Source of the DNA: Cliona cf. orientalis
Taxonomy: Eukaryota > Porifera > Demospongiae > Clionaida > Clionaidae
NCBI GenBank assembly: GCA_963930775.1
Contig: OZ005704.1
Location: forward strand, 5,084,001 to 5,148,000
Reading direction: 5' to 3'
Length of the DNA stretch: 64,000 nucleotides
Positions 22,677 through 35,562 of this stretch are shown here, piece after piece. Position numbers and translations under genes: made by a program. Positions within the stretch are counted from its first letter, which is position 1. Each line of letters starts with the position of its first letter. The notes beneath the pieces are model-generated. The model saw nothing but the letters and a program-made list of their open reading frames with translations. It had not been told where the DNA came from and ran no database searches.

Positions 22677-23770
22677 AATCTGATATTGAAGTTGATGGTG
22701 TGCCCCATAATCCTCCCCCATTACAAGAGCCATCGAAAGGCGCAAGTCCTGGACCTGGACCAAGGTTTGTATTATAATATTATTGTAGTGTCCCTGTTCC
22801 TATCTATATCTGTGCATACTGGAGAAAAATATTATCACAACATTACAGGGCGGCACGCTCCAATTCAGGTTTTAGTTTGGGTATTGCATGATTGTTTTAG
22901 TTCTCCCCTCTATGAAAATCTCCTGTATTGATCCCTGCATAATAATATAATTCTATAGCAAAGTGGTCAAGGGTAGCAATGCTGATGATGAGGACGAGAT
23001 AGTTCAGTGGTCTGATGATTCCTCTATGGTTCTCACACCCCCCTCCAGATTACCAGGTTTGTACATGTCCCATTATACCGTATAGCCGGAAATATTGGCA
23101 GGAATTAAATTTGGCGGTTGAGCCCAAAATCGCCATTGCAAGAATATTGGCGGATTTAAATTTGGTGGTTCAGTACGGGATCGCCATGCGAGTAGGAAAT
23201 TTTGGCGGATTTTAATTTGGCGGTTGTAATCTAGACCGCCAAACCGCCAAATTTAATTCCCTGCCAAATTTTCCGTCTGTACGGTGATCACTAGCTGTAT
23301 GCATACGTACATGTATATAGCAGCCTTATGAGAAAGGGCCCCGTAGGCAGTGCACGTTATCCTTCGCTCAACCTTGGTTTGGGGGGGGGGGGTGTGATGT
23401 GGGGAGAAGGGGACATTCCAGCTATCAATATTGTGTACTGTTAGCGTATCAGTAACATCAATGACTAAGCATGCACAATGCTATAGTGTCATGGTACTCT
23501 ACTCTCTTTGATGCAGGTCGTCTTCCTCCAGCCTCCATCCATTCTCGTGAATCACTAGTAACCCACAAGCCAGTGCCTAAATTTGTGCGAAGAAAGGTAG
23601 CACGTCGGAGGGTGGTATATTGGACAGCAGAAGAAGCAGGGTATATCCGCGACGGGGTCAAGAAGTTTGGATGTGGTAAATGGAAGAAGATTCTTGAGGT
23701 CTACCCGTTCAAATCGTGTCGCAATTCCATGGACATCAGAGACAAGTGGCGCAATATGCAAAAGTACTAG
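22677..23770 (+). CDS. 3' exons of a TRF-like Myb/telobox protein
   Basis: Three exons splice in frame: 22677-22764, 22959-23056 and 23517-23770 (TAG). The last encodes a C-terminal Myb/SANT domain. It has VYWTAEEAGYIRDGVKKFG, then GKWKKILEVYPF, then a telobox-like MDIRDKWRNM only three residues from the end, as in TRF1/TRF2-type telomere-repeat binding proteins. The two preceding exons encode a proline-rich and acidic linker (DDEDEIVQWSDDSSM). Known family role: binding duplex telomeric repeats in the nucleus. The expected TRFH dimerisation exons and start codon were not found upstream, where 17.8-22.3 kb is transposon. The gene may have a large first intron or be truncated. Other Myb-telobox families remain possible. 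Confidence 0.75.
23076..23285. mobile_element. TACCGTATAG-type MITE in an intron of the Myb gene
   Basis: Starts TACCGTATAGCCGGAAAT and ends ATTTTCCGTCTGTACGGTG. The interior repeats AATTTGGCGG..TTGAG.CC in both orientations. It lies between the last two exons of the TRF-like gene. Confidence 0.75.
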
Positions 23771-24090
23771 ATAATGTAAGACGAGTAGTACCAAATGAAG
23801 TTACATGTACTTATCACTTATTATTGCTTGATCACTCTACATTGAACTGCATTGCCATGGTGATCTTATATTTATGGTGTTAAAGTACTATGTGTAAGCA
23901 TGTATGTGAATGGATATGCAATGATCTAAATGTACTGAAGCAATCAATTAGCAACTTTAAGGGCAAACCAACACATGTACATGTAGGTACATTGTACGTA
24001 ATGTACAGTATACATTTTTCTTTATAATAATTTATGTACAACATTGTACATGAGAAAATATTGGAGTCTCTGTACTGTCTAAAATGTACT

Positions 24091-24973
24091 ACAGTCGAGC
24101 CTCCGAACAAAGGACACTTTGGGAACGGGCCTCTTGTCCTTTGCTCGGAGGTTGTCCCTATCTCGGAGGTTCATGATTTTTCAACCCATTTTGATTGTAT
24201 TATCCTTAACAAGTTAGTAAATGCACTGAAATGCATAATAAGAGCAGTAGAGATGATAATGAAGTGATTGGTATATTCTGTTTTCAGTATCAACATAGCA
24301 CAGGTAAATTTTTTTGTTCTGAAGTACTGACTACTCCTAGATCGTTATCTGGATTCAAGGCTAATATTATTATCGCGCATGCAGTATAATATCGCGACCG
24401 CCTAGATTGCGACAAAGGTGGGCGTGGCATCGTTAATTTAAGGGCGAGGTTTCCGGATGTCCGCTATTTAGAGGCAGTTTTGCATTGAAACGTCACGTTG
24501 GGAGCTTGGATCTTGTCCGCTGTCCGGAATCGAGAAGCGTCCGCTTCTCGGAGGTTGCTAAATATTAGTTAGACACTGTTTAGGAGGTTTCTATGTGATT
24601 TAGAAGACCGAAGGACTCTATATAGAATCCCGAGCGAAGCGAGGGTTCTATGAGAGCCCTGAGGTCTTCTAAATCACATAGAAACCGACTAAACAGTGTC
24701 TAACAAGTTTAGATCATATAATTTTGTATTGCTAAGAGCCAGAGGGCAAAACTTGTAGGTGACTATGAAAATCTTGTAGGTGAGTATGAGAAGCTTGTAG
24801 GTGACTATGAGATTTAGATACCTGTCAGTAGCCAATCAAATTGCAGTATTTGTTACAGCTATGATCTAATGTACTATAACTATCAGTGCTAAATTCAATC
24901 GGTAACATGGCACTTGTCCGCTGTAGAGAGGTTGTCCGCTTCTCGGAGGGTCCGTTATCGGAGGCTCAACTGT
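24091..24973. mobile_element. TIR element with ACAGTCGAGCCTCCGA ends
   Basis: Left ACAGTCGAGCCTCCGA and right TCGGAGGCTCAACTGT are inverted. TCGGAGG and CTTCTCGGAGG repeats run through both subterminal parts. It contains the palindromic insert at 24568-24704. No coding frame. Confidence 0.88.
24568..24704. mobile_element. Palindromic MITE nested in 24091-24973
   Basis: Arms GTTAGACACTGTTTAG..GGTTTCTATGTGATTTAGAAGACC are mirrored on the other side. The centre has GAGCGAAGCGAGG. It forms a strong hairpin. Confidence 0.9.
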
Positions 24974-25244
24974 ATAATCTTCTCCAATGACCTGCCTATG
25001 TATCTCACTGAGTAACTTTGGCGAGCATTAAGTTTGGAAAAATGGCTCTCTGTTGGTATTGGCAAAGTTGAAATTTTATCTGGTGGACATGATTTTTTAA
25101 TTTGGTGATCTACACCAAATTCAGCAAACCACCTTACCGAAATTTCCTGCTATATGGTACAGTGGAATTCCTTTACTCCAGACATCCTTGTGATCCAATG
25201 CTAGTGGCCGGATGTGACCTCATTTCAGGGCCTAGGGGTTATTG

Positions 25245-25815
25245 AAGGCTACATGTACATCAATGATATCTTGTGACCTATGGCCTCATAAGCTACATGT
25301 AGGTACATGCACGCAAATATTTGTGTTGTAGTCAAGTCAGGCCAAATTGTGAATCCAATAATTACTGTGAAAGACGACCCCGTACCGTACTGTAGTATAT
25401 GTGCACGTTTATGTTAGCGAATCTATTAATTGCGATACGTACAAAAACTCGCAATTCACAATTAATAGATACTCGCAATTAAAACCTGACCTATGGTACC
25501 CGATAATTGTTTCATCTGCATGGTGATCTACAAAAATGCATGAAGAATACCCACTCTCCTCAAGAATCACCCCATGATTGAGACAGGTTTTAATACTGTA
25601 GGACACCACATGTATAGGTGTCCACTGTTGCCTGTTTTTGTACAATCTATCCAAAAATTTGTGCCCATGATTAGTGCCATTACTGTGGTCTGCCGGCACC
25701 AGCCAGACTTCGGCAAATTGCTACTAGTGATAACATGGAAAGTTGGTTTGGGAAATAACAATAGTCACATGAATCACATGACTGAATGCCATTGTAGGAT
25801 ATGTTCAGCTCAAGC
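25245..25815. repeat. Downstream duplication flank of copy B
   Basis: Matches 33400-34335 downstream of copy C, for example GTGACCTATGGCCTCATAAGC and TGGTCTGCCGGCACCAGCCA. It carries no gene. Between 24974 and 25245 nothing was recognised. Confidence 0.85.
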
Positions 25816-25943
25816 GACAATATAATTAATATTTATAGCAGGGCATATTTGCAAGCATTAAAGATGTATACATGCACAATGTAGACAGAAAATTAATAAG
25901 GAATTAGTTGTTTGGGCCTATAATATCCACTTAGAGTAGTAAG

Positions 25944-28900
25944 TTACTTTAATGTACCAATATCCATTTTTTGGTCCGTATTGTGACTATGGTCAATGGT
26001 TCCAGTGCCATTTGACACCTTGGTCTCCCCACCACCTGCGACGAATACTGCTCCACTGGACAGAACTATGCAGGCACAAGCTGATCGTCCTACGCGTAGC
26101 CTGCCAATATTCTCCCAACGTTTTGTACTAGAATGGTAGACGTAGATGTCTGCTCCAATTCCTCCCACAGCTAAAAGAGCTCCGTTGAGAGCTATTGCAG
26201 TGGCTTGTGTCCCTGGGGTATCTGGTAGTGTACTCCACTGTGACAGTGATTGCATAGATAAAGTAGCTGACTTTTGGGAGATAAGGCAATCCATGTTTGC
26301 TGCATACACCCTCTTAGAAAAAGTGGTATTGTCCACTAAGCCACCCACGAGATAGCACATGTTGCCAACAGTAGCAAGTGATACTTGATGGCATGGTGCA
26401 AGCATCGGAGCCGAGTTGAACCATTGCTGAGTAGACATGTCTAGAATCTCAACTCGTGAGAGTGCGCCATGAGGATTATTATATCCCCCTATCACCACGA
26501 CCCATTTATTTTTGTAGGTGGTGACTGATGGACTCTTGCATGGTGTGGACATTGGCGGTAGGGGGTGAGTCCATTTGAGTGACCTGCTGTCCCACACTCC
26601 TAGCTGATTGGTAAATCTAGGCTTTCGCTTATCGTCCTGTTCCCCTCCAATTAGTACTAACTTATCATCCACGACAGTGATTGCAAAATACTTGTGTGTG
26701 TATGGAGTTAGTGTTTCGTAAGTGTTTTTTTGTGGATCGTATACTAGCACTGTATGCCTTTCCATATCTGATGAGGTATTCCCTCCCCCCATGTATACCT
26801 TTTTCTTGAGAAGAGCCACCTGTGGATACACAGAGATTCCAAAAGGCATTACAGCCTTCTTTTTCCAGTCCCAATTTAAGCGGGACTTCAGCTCAGATAG
26901 TGGCGTCTGCAAGTATTAAAGATAGTATGGTCATAATATGCACCATGAATACAAAAATAATATTATCGTACTTACACTTAATTGAATTGGGTCACTTTCC
27001 TTGCTCTCAACATTAACTCCAAGTTTGCTGACTGCTTCGACTTTGAAAACAAACGATGCTGCTCCATCCTTGTGGGAGAGGCCTTTCACTGTTACCGACT
27101 CCTGTAAACCACTTGTTAGTGTGAATTTCTTCTTATCCCAACGACCGGTATGTATGCGATGGTAAACCACATAGTGAGTCAATGAGAGGGTTCCCTGGTA
27201 CTCCGGCTTTGTCCACTGAAGACTGACAGAATCACTGGTTATGTTGGTTGCGAATGGTGTGCCAGGTGGTCCACATAAAATATGAATCAGATATTTGTCT
27301 TTGCCACGATTGATGTTCAAGCGTGCACTGAGTTTTGGCTTTACTATCTCCATGATAACTTTTGGTAGTGCAAAGGTCAACCTGACACATCCTTTAGAAA
27401 TTTCAAATAGAGGTACACTAGCACAATTTGGCAGATTAAGCTCTCCTGCTATCTTTATTTGCACATTCTTTGCATCTCCAAGGGAAAACCTTGACCACTG
27501 ACACTTGGGTACTACTTTGATGGCAAGCTGTATGCTCTCCTTGGGAGGGTGACCATGTAGCTACACGTTGTGGAATTTCAAATACACTTCTCTGACAAAA
27601 GTCTTGAAAGTGTCTAATATATTCAGCAAGCTCAGCTTTGTCTTCATCAGTACCATACTCATTTATGAGGTACTCCACAATGTCGTAGTTGAAGAATGAT
27701 ATGTAGCTCTTTAGTTGCAAATGGATGATGATGTCATATACAGAGGTGACACTATTCACATCTAACGTTTCCAGAAGTGGACAAGTTGACGATTTACTAG
27801 GAGCAATGCCAAGAACAGAGCTTAAAACCTCCTTGGGGTGTACTTGTTGATCAATGAGGGATTTTCTCATGCATTTAGTCAGCTTGGCAAATTCAGTGAC
27901 GATGGATTTTGTCTCTCTACACAGCTTTGCTTCGAGGTCAAACTGTTCCTTCTTAGTCAACTTGCTAGAGTCAAGGTACGGAAAAAGCTTCAATGAATTG
28001 GGGCATTTCCCATTCAGATGATCAATTAAATTACAAGGTGTTGGACATCCACAATTAAAGGCCATCACTCCTTCAGAAGTACTGTCATCAACTGTCGTTT
28101 CGTAGCTGGCTGCACTTGATGTAGGCACAATTGATTCTGCTAACTGTGGATATCCCACTGGCTCACTTCGTAGAGCGTTAGCTAGTGCTTCCCAGGTTGC
28201 ACGTGGTTGCTGTAGCCAAATGACTAGCATATCAGTGAAGCAGCTGTCAATGTCGTGATGATTAGCTCCATTTTTTATGACATTAAGGTCATGCACACTA
28301 ACTCCAAGCTCAATACCAATGTGATACCATTTTGCTCTTGCATTCCAAACTTTTTCTATTACTTCCCGGATGTCATTTGATGTCAAGTATTGATCTCCAT
28401 GTTTGTTAAGTACTGGCACGTTTGATGCTCCACCTTTGGATTTGACTTTCTCTGCAGATTGATTGACCGTACACGTTATCCCCTTACCAGAGTTGCGGTG
28501 GCCTGCACCAGACTGAGTACTACCGTCCTGTAATTGAGAACATACTTTGTCTTTGAGAGCGTAATTGTGGGTTACTTTAACGTTTGTTGAGGTTGATGAT
28601 TTATCACTTGTGTTATTGTGATTTACATCATTGCTGTCATTTTGCTTTGACCTTGTTTCTGTGAACTTGGTTGAACTTGGTGATGTGTTGAGACAGCTAG
28701 CTGGTTGAACTTCTCCATCTTGGCCAGGACTCCCTTTTTTGGTAGTATGTGATTTGCCCTGTCTGTCATTTTTTGATGAATTAACCCGATTTGAGTTTAA
28801 TCTAACAGAAGCACTTGCAGTACCCAATTTTCAACTTTAGCTTGTTGGGGTTCATTGATCCTTTTGCCTCTGGATTCAGTTTGAATAGTAGGTATGCCAT

Positions 28901-29069
28901 CCAACAATCGTTGGCTTTCGCCATCATCTAGTGATTCTCGTGATTCACCACAGTCTTTTTTATGGTGGCTGATGCAGAATAAGGTCACAAATACTATCAA
29001 CAACAGACTGCTTATGGCTACTGGGATTGACAGTATTACATGATAATGGGTCCCTATGGAAGCTTCCAT
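25944..29069 (-). pseudogene. Copy B of the TM/Death/FN3/kelch gene, frameshifted
   Basis: Exon 1 runs 29069-26976, intron 26975-26907 (69 bp, GTAAGT...TTGCAG), exon 2 26906-25944. Order: membrane segment near residues 10-33; Ser/Thr-rich linker; Death domain (from YLTSNDIREVIEKVW to about 88 residues on); a cysteine-containing helical region of unknown function; an FN3 domain; then about six kelch blades (VYMGGGN, LVLIGGE, WVVVIGGY, CYLVGG, LLAVGG, VFVAGGG). The HHKKDC stretch after the TM suggests the domains face the cytoplasm (inference). Compared with copy C it has a 19-bp deletion near 28820, a +4/-1 pair near 28670-28700, and a 4-bp insertion at 27557-27564 that throws the frame before FN3. 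The kelch exon is open. The full protein is therefore not encoded as it stands. Confidence 0.85.
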
Positions 29070-29356
29070 GGTAATTGACTTGAGGACTAAGCTTTCCTTA
29101 AAAATCGATTAGTGACTAGCTACATGAGCTACATACACTGGCTTGGTAGCTATGATCACACAAAACTGCAATATTATATCACTTTCATGCATGGATACAC
29201 TATTATAATATTGAAGCCTGAATGAGGGCATATACCATGCCGTATCATGTGCACTCGTTCAGTTGTAGTACTCCCCCGGCCGGTTGATTCCCCTTATCAT
29301 TATCTGATCTATAACAATTATTATTATGATAAGAAAAATTCCCCAAATACTACTTC

Positions 29357-29666
29357 CAGTGGCGGATCCAGGATTTGTGATAGGAGGGGGCACGCGCGCA
29401 AAGCGCGCGCGAAAAATTTGCGACCACGCCCCCTAATGCTTGACCACACCCCTTAAATTGCTGCTCAACGCTAGTCCACACGTGGTAAATGGAAGTGGCT
29501 CAGCCATTTGAGCTAGAAAGCACTAAGTAAGTTGGTTTACAGATAGTTTTACTCCACAGTTGATAGCCCTAGAATGTGTGCCTCTCTTGTAGCTATATAG
29601 TTTGCATGTGTGGAAAAAAGGGGGGGCACGTGCCCCTTGTGCCCCTATATGCTGGATCCGCCTATG
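29357..29666. mobile_element. MITE of the GGCGGATCC family, copy 3
   Basis: Ends CAGTGGCGGATCCAGG and GCTGGATCCGCCTATG are inverted. ACTTC flanks each side (29352-29356 and 29667-29671). The empty site exists in copy A (TACTACTTCACTTG), which proves a 5-bp target duplication. Confidence 0.95.
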
Positions 29667-29772
29667 ACTTCACTTGTCACATGTTAAATTTGAACTTGTT
29701 TTCACAAACAACTCATCACATGACTATTTGTCATGCATGACATGATTATTGATAGCCTCTTTCCCAGGGATA

Positions 29773-30028
29773 AGGCCACTTCAACTTAATACTCTGTTTC
29801 TCGGGCCCGACCGACCCTACTTTCAGAGAAAACTTTTGTTAGTTTTGAGGTCAGAGGTCGGGTTTAATTACGTTCTGAGCATGCGCAATAGGTTTTTTGA
29901 GATGAATCTCGATTATTGACCTAGGACACGCCCAGTTAATTGAATTTATTTTCATTTACAAGCCGGCCTACCGACCCTATCCTGAGGAAAGGCCAGCCCG
30001 AGAAACAGAATATTAAATTGAAGTGGCC
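29773..30028. mobile_element. MITE with TIR AGGCCACTTCAA
   Basis: Ends AGGCCACTTCAACTTAATA and TATTAAATTGAAGTGGCC are inverted, with TA on each side. Copy A has the empty site GGGATAATCACATCC. CTGTTTCTCGGGC forms a second inverted block. Confidence 0.95.
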
Positions 30029-30272
30029 TAATCACATCCACTATACATCCCTACGCTTGCTTTTTGAGTTATATATGCATGAGGTGCAAAAGTAATGTGA
30101 CTGAATCAAAACTGACTATCCTGAGCCATCAGTGGCAGGGACAAATTTTCTTCTACATGCAAGTCAAGAATACTCCAAGGATACATTGTAGTATGGAAGC
30201 CATACACATGAAAGGAAAAACTGTTACTCTAAATGCCATACTGTACTACATGTAAAACTAGAGCTCTCTCGA

Positions 30273-31123
30273 GCACAAAACCCTCGGCGCGCTGCATGGC
30301 ATTAGTTATATGCTTCAATAGTTGCGTGCAGAAAGGAGGTAGCTAGCTGGGGCCGGGGTGAGACAGGGATGAGGCTAATGTTATACTTGCACAGCAGTGT
30401 TATTCAAGGTGCAACGGCTCATAGCAGCAACAACCCTAGTGTGTTGTATCGAACTCCACACTGTGGTGTAGTCGCGTGTGGAGATTGAAGGGTGTGGCTT
30501 GCGAGACTAACTGTGGTGTAGAGATCAACTCAACTTCCCTCACTGTAGCCTAACCTCCAATTCTTGGGGACTTAGCTAGAAGACTAAAGTACACTGAGCA
30601 ATATTGCATGTTTAATATCGCAACTCACTTACCAGGTTCAAGAACTGTAATAATATATTATTTTCCCATGCATGCATACAAGCCAGAGAGTCAAAGGGTG
30701 CCAAAAGAATACAGGAAGCTTAGCGTGGGATGACAGTGGCTTCTTTTCAATTCTAAGGCTTAGCGAGTAGGTAAAGGTCGTCGGGAGAAAAAGGGGTCTA
30801 GCTTGACAGACTATAGCCAGTGGCGGGATTGATACAACCGCGCATGCGCTGAGGGTTAATTGACGTACATACCGTATATAGACTACAGTGCGCAACCTAT
30901 TTATACGTTAACAAAGTCAAGAAGCTTAGAATCGGCAAATGACGCCAAAACTGGCGAACAAAGCGTTTTCGGAGAAATCCACACAAATCATGGGTTTGGA
31001 ACGCCGTAAGGAACCTTGCAACACCGCGAATTGGACTCGCAAACGAGGTATGTAGCAGCTAGCGCGGTAACAGACAGACACACAAACCAACTACAGTAAC
31101 CCTCGCGCATGCGCCGAGGGTTA
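30273..31123 (-). mobile_element. AACCCTCGGCGC element, copy 3
   Basis: Reverse-oriented relative of copies 1 and 2. It starts GCACAAAACCCTCGGCGC and ends CGCATGCGCCGAGGGTTAA. It shares the ATGTAGCAGCTAGCGCGGTAACAGACAGAC segment in reverse. It has no nested transposon, so it approximates the uninterrupted length (about 850 bp). Confidence 0.85.
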
Positions 31124-31466
31124 ACCACAGATAATCAGATAATGATAAGGGGAATCAACCGGCCGGGGGAGTACTACAACTGAACGAGTGCACATGATAT
31201 GGCATGGTATATGCCCTCATTCAGGCTTCAATATTATAATATTGGGAAAATAGAGCACTGTGGACAATTGTCATGACTGATCTGGAGTATTGAACAGCAA
31301 AAAAGCAGCAAATTGCGAATCTTGATTTATAGTGAGTAGTGAACAGCAAAAAGGCAGCTATGGGGAGCTATGAAAGTAGAGCTACACTCAGCCATTTTGC
31401 TTGCCTTTTTTTCAAAAGCAAACGTGACCCCGGAATTTTTAAATTTCTGATCCCATACTACAAACC

Positions 31467-31622
31467 AGTTAATGCACCGTATACGCTCGTACTCTACGGA
31501 AATTATTGCAGGTCTCGAAGTTTCATATAGCACTCGGCTGCGCCTCGTGCTATATGAACTTCTCGACCTACCCCCTCGTGCAATAATTTCCGTAGAGTAC
31601 GAGCGTATACGGTGCATTAACT
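31467..31622. mobile_element. Palindromic MITE
   Basis: Arms AGTTAATGCACCGTATACGC...AATTATTGCA are mirrored exactly at the right, with an inner hairpin around TATAGCAC..GTGCTATA. It is absent from copy A at the equivalent position. Confidence 0.9.
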
Positions 31623-31800
31623 AGTACATAAAGTACGAACAAGTCGGCATCAATAGGTACATAATAGTCGAGAAAAGCAAGCGTAGGATGTATAGTGTAT
31701 GTGATTATCCCTATAAATCTTGTTTGTGTACTTTTTGACCCTGCCATCCCTACTTTATCCTTCAATTTATATAATTGTTTTTATACTTTTAACTAGTGGT

Positions 31801-32389
31801 GATGAAAATCATCTGTGCGGGGCGAGCCTTCGCAAAAGTCACAAGATTTCTTTGAAAGCACATGCACAGGCATGCATGCGCACATGGGGTTGGTATGTCA
31901 ATCATGAGCTAGCTATAGGCCTGAGAAGCTACCACGACAGTGAAAGTATCACAGATTGCTAGTATAACAGCTACAGTCCAATAATGTTGATCACCTATAC
32001 TATAATATTAAATTTAGTAGTCTACACTGTGACATAGTCATGACAGTCATGCCATGATCATGAGTCCTTGCCAGGCCCTGAGAGGATAAGCCTCCATGGA
32101 GTCATCTTCATGCTCAGGAAAGTGGAGTCTACCAGTGATGTTAATCGTGGACCTGAGCCTTGCCAGAGTGGTACAGCACTCACCTCCCTGCCTTAGTACA
32201 CTCGAGTTGTCTCTCAGATCGATGGGCGTATGCGCATGCGCATGACGACCATTACCTTACGCGTTCAAAATTTAACTCTCTCCTCACTGAAATGATCACC
32301 CCACAAACATACATACAAGTATATATACATATAAAACCGCTTCCTGTACCTCGTGTATTCGGGGCTCGCTCAGGCTCGCCCCGAATAAT
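31801..32389. other. Intergenic; one hairpin, otherwise nothing recognised
   Basis: A short hairpin TATTCGGGGC..GCCCCGAATA lies at 32348-32388. A run with TGCCAGAGTGGTACAGCACTC (32161-32181) resembles a pol III A box, but no B box is convincing. Confidence 0.4.
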
Positions 32390-33065
32390 ATAATATTATT
32401 ATGATGATAATCACCATGTACATGTGTATCATGATACTCAACATCATGATACACACACCACACCTTGTTGGCCATTGACGAACATTGTAACCAAAGTTTT
32501 TATGGGCAAGTTGTAGTTATTGGAGGGGTATGGGTGATCCTATAGGGTAGACCAATGACGAGAGGAGTGATAGGCCTTATAAGACCTTAATTGGTCCACA
32601 GTGCATCTCATGTAAGGTCTTGACAGTTGTAACTATATAATAATGTGTATTGTGTACCCCAAACCGCTACATGTACAAGTACTGTCGGGATTGCTAAAGT
32701 CGCAAAGGCACAGAAGAACACTGATGATATTAACAATAGTCAGAAGGGAAATCACAAATTTGAAACTTAATCGAAAATCCTAACAAAAGCAAAGCTAACA
32801 AAGAAACAATGAACTCTACAATAAGACCTCATAGAGCCCCACGCATAGATACAAGAAGTTAACCTAACACAAAGCATAAAGCTAGAACATCTGGTGCAAT
32901 GTCACTATGTACATAAACACTGGTAAGCACAAAGAAACCAAGAAGTACATACACTATTATACAACATTGCACAAATATGCACAAAGAACCACTCAGCATA
33001 CAATAAAAAGAGACCTCAAGTGATAATAACTCCTAATAGAACTCAAGTACCTAATACATAACCTA
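32390..33065. repeat. Dispersed 0.66 kb repeat, copy 2
   Basis: Near-identical, same-orientation copy of 10816-11480 with small indels. One is a GC insertion in CCGCTACATG versus CCTACATG. Confidence 0.85.
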
Positions 33066-34335
33066 TATATTATATTACAAGTAGAGTAAAATACTGATGC
33101 CCGGACACCTTTCAAGTTCGGACGCTTGATCTCAGAGATGTCACTAGCAGTCGATGGTTGGGCAACACCCAGCTGTACCTCAGGGCCCCCTGCCATCATG
33201 CATTGAACCCCAGCCCCCGCGCCTTCCTAGGCTTAACACAATAAACACGAAAAGGAAGTATTTCGGAAACTACTATCAACGGACTATAAGCAATTCATTT
33301 TCGTCCAAGCTAAATTTCTTATCAATCTCGAAAGATGCGGCGCTCGGGTAACAGGTAGACAGCCTGGCTAGCATCGCTGGTTGCTATGGAAGCCGAGAAG
33401 TACATCACTAAAATCGATGGTATCATGTGACCTATGGCCTCATAAGCTACGTACATGTAGGTACATGCATGCATGCATAGTAGCAGACCGTCACAAGCTA
33501 CTAATGAAGAGATCAGCAGCTTTAGTACACATATCCACAAAATTAGTATGTTAATTGCTAAATAGAAGGCTAGTTTTTCATGGGCAATATTATTGAGATT
33601 AAGTGTCCACTTTGCAGAATAGTGAGGTGTCCACATTTCAGGATTAAAATCTACAACTAATAGTATAATATGTTATACTTTAATGAATGCAATCTGTGCC
33701 TGATGTGCAACTGCAGAGGGAGGATTAGCAGGCAGTATTATGGACGTAATACGTACTGTACTCCGAACTTGTTTCATTTTGTACTTGTTACAATACCTTA
33801 TACCGACGTCTGATTATGATAAGGCTATACCACACATGATCGATGAATAATATTATAATACAGTGTCATGTAGTATCATTGTTATCCGAAGGCTTGGTGA
33901 TAACAATTATAAAGTTTCCATTATTAATTATTTTTCATTTGCTGAAAGTACATCTGTTGGGAAGCTATACTGTGGCGATTGGTGTTTTCAACAATTGCTG
34001 GCTACTAACTTTATGCATATAACCAACATGCATTAATTTTGCTTCGCTCCTTCAATGCTTGTACTCAACTACTGCATGGTGATCTACACATATGCATGAA
34101 GAATACCCACACTCAACTATTTACGTCATAATTGAGAGAGGTGTTATACTGGACACCACATGTAAGTGTCCACTGTTGCCTGTTTTTGTACCATGTATCC
34201 AAAAATTTGTGCCCATGATTAGTGCCATTACTGTGGTCTGCCGGCACCAGCCAGACTTCAGCAAATTGCTACTAGTGATAACATGGAAAGTTGGTTTGGG
34301 AAATAATGAATCACATGACTGAATGCCATTGTAGG
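33066..34335. repeat. Downstream duplication flank of copy C
   Basis: 33400-34335 matches 25245-25815 next to copy B, with about 350 bp of extra sequence near 33640-34060. 33066-33399 is unannotated; no gene was recognised. Confidence 0.75.
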
Positions 34336-34947
34336 ACTAAATAAGAGTTATAGTAACTGTCACTGTAAAAAACTGGCAGTATAAGCTAGTATATGTATGG
34401 TAGTATATGTTTGTTATTCAGCTGTTATAAGTCCGCTTATATGTGATAGTGACATAAGCTTGTTTTAAGCTAGCTTATATGGTTAGAAGGATATAAGCTG
34501 GAGCCAATAACACTCTTATATTGTTAGAGGGTATAAGCTGGAGTCAATAACACTCTTATTTCAATCTCATATGGTATATGCTTGCTATAAATATATGCTT
34601 ATATCAAACCCTTACTTACTATCAGTACCTGCCCCTCCCATTCCCTGCTGGTCCTAGCCCCTCCCTCTCTCTCCAGCTGGGAGGGGGTGGGGCTAGGTTA
34701 TAATTTCATCGTGGAGCTATGACATCATTAAAAACTCGACATTAATACCTTCACGAAGATCTTTCTTGCATTGACGCTACGAGTACTGTCGATGTCAGTC
34801 AGACTGTCACAGAGAAGATATCTGATCACCGTCAGTGAGGCTCAGCTAATGATCACGCGGCTGCTCTGCCGAGTCAGGCTCGATCCCGCCCGAGTACATA
34901 CCCCGAGTCGCCCCATGTTTCAGTTGAGCTACGTCTACCAACCATTG

Positions 34948-35168
34948 TCATGATATCCCGGCCATGCAGGCGTCAATGACGGTACGATCCAGCCCGATTC
35001 TCCGGAAAGCCGGCTGATTACATTCATTAAGTGTTTTAGTATGCCATCTTATTGTGAATAGGTGTGCTCTTAATAGAAATACCCTCTGAGTACCTGTCCC
35101 TGCTTTGCAAGATGATCATTCTCTCCCTGGATATTGTCGAACAGATCATCTGAGACTCCAGTCTCCAT
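34948..35168 (-). CDS. Putative two-exon small gene inside the CACTA element
   Basis: ATG at 35168 opens METGVSDDLFDNIQGEND and reaches a donor after 25 codons (exon 35094-35168). An acceptor at 35014-35016 (ATCAG) joins in frame to 34948-35013, ending in TGA, for 46 residues. Splice sites are plausible. There is no known family. It may be the 5' end of a captured gene. Confidence 0.3.
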
Positions 35169-35562
35169 GGTATGTAGAATTATATAGTATACCAGTATTT
35201 ATTGTGGTGCACTCAGATGAGCCAATTCAACGACAAGCCAGCGTACTTTTTTAATAATCACTGTCTGAGATCATACAGATCCCGATCATTGGATTAATTT
35301 ATGTGACTTGTTAACCGAGTCCCCCCACTATCACCCTCCAGTGCTAACAAGATTTTAATAATGCGAGGCATTTTCTCCCAGATGAGTGTCACACATTCAG
35401 TGCCTATAGAGAAGTACGAATGGCAGTCTGAAAACACAAACACTAATAATTTATGCATCTTGAAACATATACAGCATATTATTATCATTTAATGGGGGGG
35501 GGGGGGTCCTCATTCATTCATTCATCCTGGTTTCAACCACTCTAATTCTACCAAAAGGCTTA

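Larger units (their letters stand above)
29070..31800. repeat. Upstream duplication flank of copy B, expanded by insertions
   Basis: Collinear with 7186-8100 apart from four inserted blocks (29357-29666, 29773-30028, about 30185-31240 including 30273-31123, and 31467-31622) annotated separately. Promoter elements for copy B should lie just upstream of 29069, but none is distinct enough to call. Confidence 0.85.

Noticed and set aside
34771-34953. Possible tRNA-like SINE near GGCTCGATCCCGCCC
   Set aside because: A B-box-like run is present, but the A box and terminator are unconvincing, and it overlaps a possible minus-strand exon.
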